Positions 7,427 through 15,598 of a stretch of DNA of 16,660 bases are shown here, in pieces. The stretch lies in NCBI GenBank assembly GCA_002507205.1, contig DAZF01000073.1, positions 11,553-28,212 of the forward strand. The letters are read 5' to 3'. Below the pieces are notes generated by a model. It did not search any database and was not told where the DNA came from. It saw only the letters and a list, made by a program, of their open reading frames with translations. This DNA is from Methanolobus sp. UBA32 (GTDB taxonomy: Archaea; Halobacteriota; Methanosarcinia; Methanosarcinales; Methanosarcinaceae). The position numbers and the translations under genes are program-made. How positions within the stretch are numbered: the first letter of the stretch is position 1; each line of letters begins with the position of its first letter.

Positions 7427-8494
7427 TTAAGATAAGATTTTATCCAGCTGACCGGTGGAACTTGCGATCTTTATTTCCTGGGCAATTCTTTTGCCGGTGG
7501 AGAGATCCGGTTCGATCAGGTCAGAATAAGGTGAGCCTGCAAGATACAGGTTAGTACCTGCAACTATGCGGGCGGATATTTCAAAGACCTTGATCTCAAG
7601 CTTGTCCGTAACTACGGTTTCCAGACAGAAAGGACCTATCATACCATCAAACAGCTCCAATGACTGCTCAACTACCTTTTCACCAATGCTGAATATCTTT
7701 GGCAGCAGTGATTCCCTTGCAACAAGAGGAACATTTCCTGTTACCACATAGGTTGGGATGATGTCCGCCTCTGCAAGTTCGCGTGGTGAACCGAGCCTGA
7801 ATATCTCATCTGCGTTAGATTCCACCCTGCGGTCCATACTGAGCATTTCAAGGATACCGGTGCTTAGTTTATAGCCATCCTCCCTTAGCGGGGAATAGAA
7901 GAAGTGAAGGTAATATCTTGTGCCTACAATGAATTCCTGGATAGTGAATTTCTCTTTTGGGTCAACATGTTCCTTGAACTCTTCATAGTTCTTGGCAACA
8001 AAGAAACCGCGTCCACCTTTTGCACCGTGGTACTTGACCATAACAGGACCATTGATCTCTTCAGGTTTAACGAGTTTTGGCATCTCAAGACCTGCGCCTT
8101 CCAGCCATTCACGTTCCATTTCCCTGTCAGATTCCCATTCAAGAACTGCCCTGTTACCAAAGGTAGGGATAGCCATTTCAGCAAATGCGTCAGTGCCCAT
8201 GTACTCTACAAAAGAGCCGTGCGGAATGATAATTGCGTTCTTCGACCTGAGTTCACCGAGGATGTTTGGTATGTCCGCATAACTCTCAATAACGATGTAT
8301 TCATCCGGTTTTGCCAGTGGAAAAGCATCATAGAATCTTGGAGGTTCTTTCACACAGATCCCTATGGTCTTGAAGCCTTCCTTTCTTGCGCCGTAAAAAA
8401 TCTGAAGGCTTGAGTGAGAACAAACTGTGGCAATGCTCAGAGCATTCAGGTCGTAGTTCTCAACAATTTCCATTATTCGTTCTTTAGTGATCAT
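7427..8494 (-). CDS. purP: 5-formaminoimidazole-4-carboxamide ribonucleotide synthetase
   Basis: Archaeal purine enzyme that uses ATP and formate to formylate AICAR to FAICAR, replacing the folate-dependent PurH activity. It has 355 residues, close to M. jannaschii PurP. The N-terminal region shows ATVCSHSSLQIFYGARKEGF; the ATP-grasp core shows VMVKYHGAKGGRGFF (about 151-165). The signatures YVVTGNVPLVARESLLP, GMIGPFCLETV and the metal-binding FEISARIVAGTN are also present. Some methanogens carry PurP paralogues, and KYHGAKGG replaces the KFPGARGG of M. jannaschii, so it could be a paralogue with changed activity. No convincing ribosome binding site precedes the ATG. A 26-bp dyad sits at promoter distance upstream. 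Confidence 0.92.
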   Translation of the reverse strand: MITKERIMEIVENYDLNALSIATVCSHSSLQIFYGARKEGFKTIGICVKEPPRFYDAFPLAKPDEYIVIESYADIPNILGELRSKNAIIIPHGSFVEYMGTDAFAEMAIPTFGNRAVLEWESDREMEREWLEGAGLEMPKLVKPEEINGPVMVKYHGAKGGRGFFVAKNYEEFKEHVDPKEKFTIQEFIVGTRYYLHFFYSPLREDGYKLSTGILEMLSMDRRVESNADEIFRLGSPRELAEADIIPTYVVTGNVPLVARESLLPKIFSIGEKVVEQSLELFDGMIGPFCLETVVTDKLEIKVFEISARIVAGTNLYLAGSPYSDLIEPDLSTGKRIAQEIKIASSTGQLDKILS

Positions 8495-8507
8495 AGTGTA
8501 ATAGCCC

Positions 8508-8533
8508 CTAGAATTTATCCCATATTGTTCTAG
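8508..8533. promoter_or_regulatory. Inverted repeat in the purP promoter
   Basis: CTAGAA (8508-8513) and TTCTAG (8528-8533) are perfect inverted copies separated by 14 bp. The centre lies about 26 bp upstream of the purP ATG, exactly where a TATA box/preinitiation complex would sit for a leaderless purP transcript. This makes it a candidate operator. Confidence 0.35.
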
Positions 8534-8599
8534 CTATTCTTTAACTTTACGAGTTACGCCCGATTATAGTGAAGACTTCAAACAGAATTGAAGTTAAAG

Positions 8600-8636
8600 G
8601 AAACGATATAAGCCTATGCTTATATAGTGCATCATA
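8600..8636 (+). promoter_or_regulatory. Archaeal promoter for a leaderless transcript
   Basis: GGAAAC, a BRE-like element, precedes GATATAAG (TATA centre near 8609). The centre is about 26 nt before the ATG at 8636, so the transcript would begin at or next to the start codon. This favours the ATG over the in-frame GTG at 8627. A second TATA-like CTTATATAG (8619-8627) would start transcription inside the gene and is less likely to be used. Confidence 0.55.
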
Positions 8637-9646
8637 TGGGAGAGAAAGACGAAAGTACGAGTTCTGAAAAAGTGCTCATTGTACCTCTGAATGAGGACTC
8701 AAAAAAGATCACCCAGATACTTTCCAATGAAAAAGCAATGAAAATGCTTGAGATCCTTGCAGACAAGCCAATGTCTGCCAGTGATGTGGCTGAAAAACTT
8801 GATATTCCGCTTACCACTGTCAAATACAACCTTGACGGATTAATAGAAGTAGACCTCATAAAGGTCAGAGAAACAAAGTGGAGTCGCAAGGGAAGAGAGA
8901 TTAAGATATATGAACCTGTGCAAAAACTGATCGTTGTCGCACCAGGGGGCATGAAAAACGACAGAACATCCATCATAAGCATGCTCAAAAAGTACCTGGG
9001 CCTTATTGCAGGAGCAGTTTTTGCGGCCACGGGACTTGAGGCCATAACAAGAAACCTTAGTTTGGGAGCAGGGCCTTCAATAGCACAGGATACTGCCACA
9101 GCCCCTATGTTTGATGAGGGACCAATGGCAGCCATGTCCAAGGACATTCCACAGGAAGAAGTCATGGCCGATGTTTTTGCAGAGAACGGTGAAGCGCCGG
9201 AACTTGAGACACCGGAAGTAGAGGTTGAAAATTTTGCAGGGGCTGAAATGCCAGTAGATGATTCTGCCATGGGTGTTGCTGTCGACGAACAGACGGTTTC
9301 AGCAGATATCACTGATTATGACGTGCCCACCGAGTCATTTAGTTCAGATGCTTTGCCTGTTGATGACGTAAGTCCGGAGATGCTTGCAGCATCTGCGCCA
9401 AATGGAACAGATGCAGGAGCCGATATTTTGAGGGAAGGCATGATATCGAATGCCACAAACCAGACTCATACAATCCCTGCATCAAATGCATTCACTGACA
9501 ATATGACCGCTATGGCAGAACCTGCATCAGGAATATTCCAGCAGGGAATTCTATCACATGTCAGCATATGGTTTTTCTTCGGATGCATTTTCGTTATCGC
9601 TTTGTTGTTCGTAAGAGAAATGTATTATAGAAAAAAGAACATATGA
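8636..9646 (+). CDS. Membrane-anchored winged-helix protein with long acidic extracytoplasmic loop
   Basis: A 336-residue protein I do not recognise by name. Residues 30-100 form an ArsR-like winged helix-turn-helix (ILADKPMSASDVAEKLDIPL, recognition helix TTVKYNLDGLIEVDLI, wing WSRKGREIKIYE). A hydrophobic segment at 121-137 is preceded by KKY. Residues 141-305 are acidic, Pro/Ala/Glu/Asp-rich and low in complexity, with N-glycosylation sequons at N256, N272, N275 and N289. A second transmembrane segment (309-326) is followed by a basic tail REMYYRKK. The positive-inside rule predicts DNA-binding domain and C terminus in the cytoplasm and the loop outside, i.e. a membrane-bound one-component regulator. 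First gene of a likely operon with truA 15 nt downstream. The signal it reads is unknown. Confidence 0.8.
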   Translation: MGEKDESTSSEKVLIVPLNEDSKKITQILSNEKAMKMLEILADKPMSASDVAEKLDIPLTTVKYNLDGLIEVDLIKVRETKWSRKGREIKIYEPVQKLIVVAPGGMKNDRTSIISMLKKYLGLIAGAVFAATGLEAITRNLSLGAGPSIAQDTATAPMFDEGPMAAMSKDIPQEEVMADVFAENGEAPELETPEVEVENFAGAEMPVDDSAMGVAVDEQTVSADITDYDVPTESFSSDALPVDDVSPEMLAASAPNGTDAGADILREGMISNATNQTHTIPASNAFTDNMTAMAEPASGIFQQGILSHVSIWFFFGCIFVIALLFVREMYYRKKNI

Positions 9647-9661
9647 AGCCAGAGTGATGGT

Positions 9662-10471
9662 ATGAGAATTGCTCTGAAAATAGCATATGTAGGCACCGGA
9701 TATCATGGATCACAGGTTCAGCCGGATGTTGCAACAATAGAAGGCGAGCTGTTCAATGCGCTCACGCAGCTTGAGATAATAGATGATCCGAAATCTGCCC
9801 GCTTCTCAAGTTCCGGAAGGACAGACGCAGGAGTACATGCCAGAGAACAGGTAGTGGCATTTAATACCGACAAGCCTAACCTTGCCATACCGAGGGTGAT
9901 CAATTCCAAGCTCCCAAACTCAATATGGGCATGGGCATATGCGGAAGTTCCCGATGACTTTGATCCTAGAAGATGGCCGGTCAGCCGTAAGTACCGATAC
10001 ATCATGAGCGGGGAACAATACGACATTTCCAAGATAAGGGCTGCTTCCAAGATTCTTGTTGGAGAGCATGATTTTGCAAATTTCTGCAGCAAAGATGAAG
10101 ACAAGAGCACTGTCCGCAATGTCGAAAGAATAGATGTGCGTGTAAGCGGAACCCTGACAAAGATCGATATACAGGCTAACAGTTTCCTATGGAACATGGT
10201 CAGGAAGATCGTCTCTGCCCTCACAATGGTGGGAAGCGGAGTAAGGGACGAGGAGTGGCTGAATCAGATGCTTGACCCCGAATCTTACGAAGAGGGGCTG
10301 GAACCTGCTGCTGCGTACGGGCTAACCCTTATGGAAGTGGAATATCCACAACCCATTGAATGGTGTGAGGATGGTTATGCCATTAGAAGGGCCAATGAGA
10401 ATGTACATGATTACCTGGTTCGCTACCGTGTCATGGCAGAAGTAATGGACCATCTGGTCCCTAAAGAATGA
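9662..10471 (+). CDS. truA: tRNA pseudouridine(38-40) synthase
   Basis: Isomerises uridines 38-40 in the anticodon arm of tRNAs to pseudouridine. The 269-residue length fits archaeal TruA. The catalytic aspartate is D55 in SSGRTDAGVHA (50-60). The N-terminal IAYVGTGYHGSQVQP, RRWPVSRKYRYIM and the late motif ANSFLWNMVRKIVSALTMVG are all family signatures. The ATG is preceded by GTGATGGT, an archaeal SD-like site, 15 nt after the membrane winged-helix gene. Translation in tandem from one mRNA is likely. Confidence 0.95.
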   Translation: MRIALKIAYVGTGYHGSQVQPDVATIEGELFNALTQLEIIDDPKSARFSSSGRTDAGVHAREQVVAFNTDKPNLAIPRVINSKLPNSIWAWAYAEVPDDFDPRRWPVSRKYRYIMSGEQYDISKIRAASKILVGEHDFANFCSKDEDKSTVRNVERIDVRVSGTLTKIDIQANSFLWNMVRKIVSALTMVGSGVRDEEWLNQMLDPESYEEGLEPAAAYGLTLMEVEYPQPIEWCEDGYAIRRANENVHDYLVRYRVMAEVMDHLVPKE

Positions 10472-10492
10472 AATTTACTTTTTTATCTACAA

Positions 10493-11068
10493 ATGCATCT
10501 CCAGGCAAGTATCAGGGACATGGTCATAGACTATGAGTTAATACGCAGGGATGTGAAAAATCCCAGACTTGAGTTTCGGGACCAGCAGTTGTACCTGATA
10601 GTACCGCATGCCCACAAGGACCATGAAAAGATCATTCAAAGGCACAAAAGATGGATATACAACAGGTACTCCCGGGTACAGAAATTAAAAGAGATATCAC
10701 AGGATGTTGAGCTGGTGGCTGGAAGGTCGGTCGAGGAGCTAAAGGAACTTGTAAACTCCTTTATCGCAATGATCGGGAATGAACTTGGGGCAAAGCCACA
10801 AAGGATCGGGTTCCGGAAAATGAAAACTAAGTGGGGAAGCTGCAGTTCCAGAGGAAACCTGAATTTTAACAGCCACATGAGACACCTGCCGGACAGGATC
10901 ATCGAGTATATCGTTTTCCATGAGATGGTACACCTCATCGAACTCAACCACAGCCATCGGTTCTGGAATCATATTAAAGAACGTTTTCCCGAATATAAGG
11001 AATACGAGACAATGCTTGCAGCATACTGGTCCCTTATACAGAAGCAGTGTATTGGTCAGTCCTTATAA
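10493..11068 (+). CDS. YgjP/DUF45-type metal-dependent peptidase-like protein
   Basis: A 191-residue zincin of the YgjP (DUF45, M48-like) family; substrate unknown. The metal site is HEMVH (H143, E144, H147) followed by NHSHRFW, with H153 as the likely third ligand. The other conserved block is KMKTKWGSCSSRGNLNFN (109-126). No signal peptide or membrane segment is seen, so it should be cytoplasmic. The start is uncertain: the ATG at 10493 lacks a ribosome binding site, and a second in-frame ATG (10520, residue 10) would give a start closer to the conserved domain. It lies 21 nt after truA. Its last 13 nt overlap the tail of trm-G10 on the other strand. Confidence 0.85.
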   Translation: MHLQASIRDMVIDYELIRRDVKNPRLEFRDQQLYLIVPHAHKDHEKIIQRHKRWIYNRYSRVQKLKEISQDVELVAGRSVEELKELVNSFIAMIGNELGAKPQRIGFRKMKTKWGSCSSRGNLNFNSHMRHLPDRIIEYIVFHEMVHLIELNHSHRFWNHIKERFPEYKEYETMLAAYWSLIQKQCIGQSL

Positions 11069-12087
11069 AGAATCGTGAAGGTCCTTGTAAGGCTCTTGTG
11101 AACTTTCTGTGTGAACACATCCGCAACTCTGAAACCTGCATTCTCTGCAAATTCGATCACCTTGACCTCTGATACAACCACTGCAAGTTTTCCCTGCCTG
11201 AGTACCCTGTACATCTCGGCGAATGAATCACTATACAGGTGATGCAGGGATTCTGCCCTTATGGCTGCTGAACGGCCATATGGAGGATCGGTCACTATTG
11301 CATCGACACATGAATCCTTGAGAGGAACACGGCACGCATCGCCCACCAGCAGGGAATAGTCAGTGTCATATTCATCAAGATTCAGCCTGGCACCATGAGA
11401 TATCTTATGGCGGACTTCGATACCGATCACATGAGCACCTACCAGTCCGGCTTCCACAAGAATACCAGCCGTACCGCTAAAGGGATCAAAGAGGGTTTCT
11501 CCTTCTTTCACCTGTGAAATGTTCACCAGCGCCCTTGCAACTCTGGGCATGAGCACACCGGGATAGAAGAATGGTTTCTTATGGGGTGCACGGTGCTCGT
11601 ATTCACCCCTGTCAACAGAAGCCACGACCGTACCAAGGATTGCCCTGTCGGTCATTACAAAACGAAATGTTACATCCGGATTCCTGAGATTTGCCCGGAA
11701 ACCTTTGCGGAAAATGCTGCCACCAAGCATGCCTTCAATATATTCCCTGTTGACATCACCGTGATGTCTGATCCTTTTTGCACGCACAACATATGTCTGG
11801 CCTTCGGACAAATGCCCGGACAGATCCGAGGCATCGCACATTGATATAATGGACTCATTGTCCACGTCACAGATTCCCACTACTTTCAGTATATGATGGG
11901 ACATGGCAAGCCGGTCTGCGATAAAAATAAGTTTCTCATCGACATCCTCGCCTTCAATATCAAGAACAAGGCACTGATCTAAGAAAGCATGCTCTCTGTA
12001 CTCAAGACCTACCATTGAAAGACATGCAAATACCTCTTTACATGGCAGAACGGCGTGCTCCCCGGATAACTCAAAAGCATACAGCAT
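11056..12087 (-). CDS. trmG10: tRNA (guanine(10)-N2)-dimethyltransferase
   Basis: Archaeal Trm-G10 enzyme that makes N2-methyl- and N2,N2-dimethylguanosine at position 10 of tRNA, using S-adenosylmethionine. Residues ~1-160 hold the THUMP region. The Rossmann methyltransferase follows, with the SAM motif DPFSGTAGILVEA (201-213), the acidic residue in IGIEVRHK (221-228) and the catalytic TDPPYG (266-271). The 343-residue length is typical. A TATA-like TTTAAATA with a GAAACG BRE lies just upstream, giving an almost leaderless transcript. It converges on the YgjP-like gene with a 13-nt tail overlap. Confidence 0.93.
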   Translation of the reverse strand: MLYAFELSGEHAVLPCKEVFACLSMVGLEYREHAFLDQCLVLDIEGEDVDEKLIFIADRLAMSHHILKVVGICDVDNESIISMCDASDLSGHLSEGQTYVVRAKRIRHHGDVNREYIEGMLGGSIFRKGFRANLRNPDVTFRFVMTDRAILGTVVASVDRGEYEHRAPHKKPFFYPGVLMPRVARALVNISQVKEGETLFDPFSGTAGILVEAGLVGAHVIGIEVRHKISHGARLNLDEYDTDYSLLVGDACRVPLKDSCVDAIVTDPPYGRSAAIRAESLHHLYSDSFAEMYRVLRQGKLAVVVSEVKVIEFAENAGFRVADVFTQKVHKSLTRTFTILYKD

Positions 12088-12114
12088 AATAACTGCAATA
12101 GAGAATAGAAGTAC

Positions 12115-12129
12115 TATTTAAAGCGTTTC
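12115..12129 (-). promoter_or_regulatory. Promoter of trm-G10
   Basis: On the minus strand GAAACG (BRE-like, 12124-12129) precedes TTTAAATA (12115-12122). The TATA centre is about 31 nt upstream of the ATG at 12087, predicting a start near 12092 and a leader of about five nucleotides. Confidence 0.55.
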
Positions 12130-12172
12130 AATGAATAGCCGGGTGAAAACAAAATGGGAAATGTATGAGTTA

Positions 12173-12460
12173 TCAGAACATCAGTTCCAGTGCCTCTTTC
12201 CCTGTCATGCCTACCTTGATACCAAGGTTTATGGCTTTCTGGGTAGCACCAATAACAAGTGCCTGAAGAACATCATCAAAGGTACTGACACCTTTTACCT
12301 TAACTGCGACATCACCGAGGGCACCTGCTGATTCCATATCAAGATAACCGCACATAACAAAGCCCTTGTCTGCCCGGATAACAAGCAAAGGAGCATTCTG
12401 CATCTGGAAACCAAGACCGAGAGCCGATCCGTTATCAAGTTCTATTTTCTCAACCAGCAT
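12173..12460 (-). CDS. DUF1805 (YunC-like) protein of unknown function
   Basis: A 95-residue protein matching the DUF1805 pattern: GLGFQMQNAPLLVIRADKGFVMCGYLD, then GDVAVKVKGVSTFDDVL and the terminal IKVGMTGKEALE. No signal peptide or membrane segment, so it is probably cytoplasmic. The biochemical role of this family is unknown. The ATG is preceded by GTGAT. It follows the secreted-protein gene by 26 nt and is the last gene of a minus-strand cluster that begins with the Xaa-Pro peptidase. Confidence 0.8.
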   Translation of the reverse strand: MLVEKIELDNGSALGLGFQMQNAPLLVIRADKGFVMCGYLDMESAGALGDVAVKVKGVSTFDDVLQALVIGATQKAINLGIKVGMTGKEALELMF

Positions 12461-12486
12461 AGATGATCACTGATTCCGTAGTGAAC

Positions 12487-13251
12487 CTAAGAGACATTAA
12501 ATGTATCGGAGTTCAACATCCCAAGTAGCCTGTCTGTAAGTCCGGGAAACATCGTATCAAGTAGTGAAGAATCCACTTTGGAAACATTGGCAGGGGTCGC
12601 ATCTGCTACAATTTTCTCTTTTTCCTTAACAGGAGGTTCTTCAATTAAGAAATCAATAACAAGTTCACCGGTAAATCCAAACTGACCGGAGATACGAGTC
12701 CCTTTTGAACTTTCTTTTATGGATTTGTCATCAATGCCTTCCACTGAAATGAGTTTCATTTCTGAGGGAAGATCTATGACCACATTTGTCCCGGGTTCAC
12801 CCTGGAACCACATGTTTGAACCGGATTCTGAAAGTGGTGTTTTGAAATCATAAAATGTCTGATACTTGTTGATTATGTCTTTTTCCTCGCCAACAGGTCC
12901 GATAAGTTCAGTGGACATATCAGATTCCACTCTCAAAAGGGTAACGTTCTTTGAGGAGTTGTCTATTTTCACATCCATATTTTTCTCTATGGACTTCTGA
13001 AATGATTCGCTGGTACTTACATCGGCCTTAAGTAATTCCCATGCACTGACAAACCTGTCATTGTCCCCGAATTCCGCATCAATGAAGGCCTTGAATATCA
13101 CTGACCGGTCACCGGAATATGTTTCAGTGTACTCCCAGACCATGCTGTCGGCATTTACATTGATGCTGTTATCCCATTCATATGCAGCACTTGCCGGAAT
13201 GGATAACATTGAAAATAACACGACGAACAATAATAGATTTCCAATCCTCAA
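12487..13251 (-). CDS. Secreted protein of unknown function
   Basis: A 254-residue protein. Residues 1-22 form a signal peptide (R2, hydrophobic core LLLFVVLFSMLSI, cleavage site ASA), so it is exported. The mature part shows no motif I recognise. It is predicted beta-rich up to about residue 205, followed by a Glu/Lys/Pro-rich linker and a C-terminal amphipathic segment. Several N-glycosylation sequons (NSS, NVT, NVS) occur. There is no second membrane anchor or lipobox cysteine. The frame begins with TTG (13249-13251), which fits the signal peptide; the next ATG (residue 15) would cut into its hydrophobic core. It sits 26 nt after methionine aminopeptidase in the same direction. Confidence 0.75.
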   Translation of the reverse strand: MRIGNLLLFVVLFSMLSIPASAAYEWDNSINVNADSMVWEYTETYSGDRSVIFKAFIDAEFGDNDRFVSAWELLKADVSTSESFQKSIEKNMDVKIDNSSKNVTLLRVESDMSTELIGPVGEEKDIINKYQTFYDFKTPLSESGSNMWFQGEPGTNVVIDLPSEMKLISVEGIDDKSIKESSKGTRISGQFGFTGELVIDFLIEEPPVKEKEKIVADATPANVSKVDSSLLDTMFPGLTDRLLGMLNSDTFNVS

Positions 13252-13277
13252 TCTTATCTCATCCCGTTTTTTATTTA

Positions 13278-14174
13278 TTATAGGGTTGTAACTTCACACC
13301 CGTCATCTGTGACTATGACTGTGTGCTCTGTCTGGGAAACCATTCCCCCGCCTACTTCCTTGAGTACCGGATATGAATGAACGATTCCTGCCTTTTCAAG
13401 TTGCATCAGGGCAAAATCAAGCTGAGGAGTTTTAAGCCATCTCTTTGCGAATGGAAGCGTCCTGTATGGTTCGAGTTCTTTAAGGAGGGCTCTTGCTGCC
13501 GGCAAACGTACAGGTTTTCTGTTTATGACCTGGAATATCTCTGTGAGGGAACCATCCACAACCTTCCCAACACCATCTGTGGCAAAGGGCTCTATAGCTA
13601 TGAAGTCACCTGTTTTAAGTACAACACCTTTGCTTACCCGCCTGTTGGGTATACTTGGGTGTGCGTGAGGAATATACTGCGCAAGTCCGTGACCTGTAAG
13701 ATTACCTACTGGCTTATAACCGTGAGCGATAATCGCATCCTCTATGGCAGCACCGATGTCTGCTGTGTCCACACCGCTTCTTACTGTATCGATAGCGGCT
13801 TTAAGCCCTTCCTCAGAAGCCTTAACAAGGTCACCGTAGTTACCTGAAAGATCGATCGTAATGGCAGAATCTGCGATGTAACCATCCACATGGACCCCAA
13901 GATCAAGTTTTATCACATCTTCACCAAAGACAGTTTCATCTCCTGCAAGGGGAGTTGCATGTGCTGCCTCATCATTACGGGAGATATTGCATGGGAAAGC
14001 CGAACCATCAGCTCCAAGCTCTATAGCCCTGCTCTCCACAAAATCGGCAATTTCAAGCAGGCTGACACCTACCTTAATTCTGTCTCTTGCCTCACTTCTT
14101 ACCTGTGAGAGTATCTTTCCTGCTTTGACATATTTATCGATGATCACATCGATATCCTTTACTTTATCAGCCAT
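13278..14174 (-). CDS. map: Methionine aminopeptidase, type II
   Basis: Removes initiator methionine from nascent proteins; cytosolic dinuclear metal M24 peptidase. It has 298 residues. Metal ligands are D91 (KLDLG), D102 (IADSAI), H162 (GHGL), E195 (AIEPF) and E283 (QTEHTV); catalytic histidine H72 is in AAHATP. The type II helical insertion lies at about 225-275 (AARALLKELEPYRTLPFAKRWL). These positions track those of the Pyrococcus enzyme closely. The ATG has a strong AAAGGAGAT ribosome binding site. It is 34 nt downstream of another M24 peptidase gene and likely cotranscribed with it. Confidence 0.96.
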   Translation of the reverse strand: MADKVKDIDVIIDKYVKAGKILSQVRSEARDRIKVGVSLLEIADFVESRAIELGADGSAFPCNISRNDEAAHATPLAGDETVFGEDVIKLDLGVHVDGYIADSAITIDLSGNYGDLVKASEEGLKAAIDTVRSGVDTADIGAAIEDAIIAHGYKPVGNLTGHGLAQYIPHAHPSIPNRRVSKGVVLKTGDFIAIEPFATDGVGKVVDGSLTEIFQVINRKPVRLPAARALLKELEPYRTLPFAKRWLKTPQLDFALMQLEKAGIVHSYPVLKEVGGGMVSQTEHTVIVTDDGCEVTTL

Positions 14175-14208
14175 TTGAAATCTCCTTTAAGCACTTGTTG
14201 TCCCGGGA

Positions 14209-15384
14209 CTAATATACAAATTTCTTTTCCATCTCAGTGAGGTTCTCAAAACCATCAGATGTCACAAGAATCAGGTCCTCGAGACGTATGCCCCCAACAT
14301 CAGGATAGTATAATCCCGGTTCGATGGTGATGACATTTCCTTCTTCAAGTTCAACATCACTATTACCTACAAAAGGAAGTTCATGTATCTCCAGTCCGAC
14401 ACCATGTCCTGTGGAATGGATGAAACCTACATTTGAACCTTCCCTGATAGTATCATATCCTCTCTCTTTGAACACGTCACAGACTGCGTTGTGTATCTCA
14501 CTGCATTTTACACCCGGCTTTACCATTTCTATTCCGGCTTTCTGTGCTGCCAGGACAGCTTCATACATGTCCGCGAGCTTCTCGGAAGGTTCACCTTTGA
14601 GCACTGTCCGGGTCATGTCGGCATAATATCTTTCCCTTTTGCTGCGGGGGAAGATGTCAATGACAATGGGCTCATTGGCCCTGAGAGGACCCGTGCCTTC
14701 CCAGTGAGGATTTGCAGAACCCGTTCCACCGGCAACTATGGTACTCTCCGCCTCACAGCCATGTTCAAGAAGAGTTATATCTATTTCCTTGCGAATCATT
14801 TCAGAAGTCAGGGCAAAGCCGTGGTAATTGAGTACGCCTTCGACATCTTCAGACTTCCTGACCATCTCAGCCGCTGCTTTCATTGCTTTATTACAGGCAC
14901 CCTGGACCTTTTTTATTATCTCTATCTCAGAAGGATCCTTTCGTGAGCGCAACTGGGCAAAAGGACTTTTGATGGCTTCTATGGAAAAACCTTCTTCCTT
15001 AAGGGTCTGGGCAATATGATATGGAAAATTCCGTGGAACTGCCACCCTTCTTGCACCTTCCTTTTGCAGGATCTCTGCAAGGCAGTCACAATAAGCAAGA
15101 GCCGGGTCTTTTCTTTCCTTTACTTTTGACCTGTAGTCACAACCCTGTAACGTGCGGATATCAGACACCCTGGACTCGATATCTGCCCTGCCTTTCTCCA
15201 TATCAGAAATAAGGATCGTTTCAGTACCATCTTTTGTATAGAAGTAAGCAAACTCGTCTGAAGCGGAGAAGCGACTTGCATAATAAATGTCTGCGTTGTT
15301 CGAATTCCCCACCATCAGATATGAATCTGATTTGTGGCTTTCCAGAGCTTTGGAAATATCGATGGGAACTTTTGTTGAGGTCAT
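14209..15384 (-). CDS. M24 family Xaa-Pro aminopeptidase/dipeptidase
   Basis: Metallopeptidase cleaving peptide bonds before proline (PepQ/PepP-like). 391 residues: a creatinase-type N-terminal domain (about 10-140) and a pita-bread catalytic domain (150-391). Metal ligands are D243 (VIDIFPR), D256 (YYADMTRT), H327 (STGHGVG), E355 (ITIEPG) and E369 (IRLEDL), with conserved H334 in EIHELPF. All required residues are intact. Whether it is a dipeptidase or an aminopeptidase cannot be told from sequence. No ribosome binding site precedes the ATG, and dyads lie immediately upstream. First gene of a minus-strand cluster with map, a secreted protein and DUF1805. Confidence 0.92.
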   Translation of the reverse strand: MTSTKVPIDISKALESHKSDSYLMVGNSNNADIYYASRFSASDEFAYFYTKDGTETILISDMEKGRADIESRVSDIRTLQGCDYRSKVKERKDPALAYCDCLAEILQKEGARRVAVPRNFPYHIAQTLKEEGFSIEAIKSPFAQLRSRKDPSEIEIIKKVQGACNKAMKAAAEMVRKSEDVEGVLNYHGFALTSEMIRKEIDITLLEHGCEAESTIVAGGTGSANPHWEGTGPLRANEPIVIDIFPRSKRERYYADMTRTVLKGEPSEKLADMYEAVLAAQKAGIEMVKPGVKCSEIHNAVCDVFKERGYDTIREGSNVGFIHSTGHGVGLEIHELPFVGNSDVELEEGNVITIEPGLYYPDVGGIRLEDLILVTSDGFENLTEMEKKFVY

Positions 15385-15598
15385 AATATTATCTAGTAGT
15401 TACTAGTACAAAATTGTTATCAAATGTACAGCTCGAAAAGGCAGCAGGAAATCCCGGATTATCTTAATCCATACATACTTTAAATAATTCCATGTACACA
15501 GCATTGTGAGTCATACTACATACTACACGTATTTGTGCACATAAACATCCGACATATCCACATCCCAATTATATACAGCTCCATGAATAGCAAGTATT
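15385..15598. promoter_or_regulatory. Divergent promoter region with two dyads
   Basis: Upstream of the M24 peptidase, CTAGTA-GT-TACTAG (15393-15406) is a perfect inverted repeat nine nucleotides before the ATG. Next to it GTACA (15406-15410) and TGTAC (15425-15429) form the ends of an imperfect 24-bp dyad. For the rightward gene, TTATATAC (15569-15576) is centred about 26 nt before its ATG. That matches a leaderless archaeal promoter. Confidence 0.45.

Noticed and set aside
8632..9312. 226-codon minus-strand frame opposite the membrane winged-helix gene
   Set aside because: Ser/Ala-rich product arising from codon bias of the sense gene; no start signals and the sense strand shows a clear domain layout.
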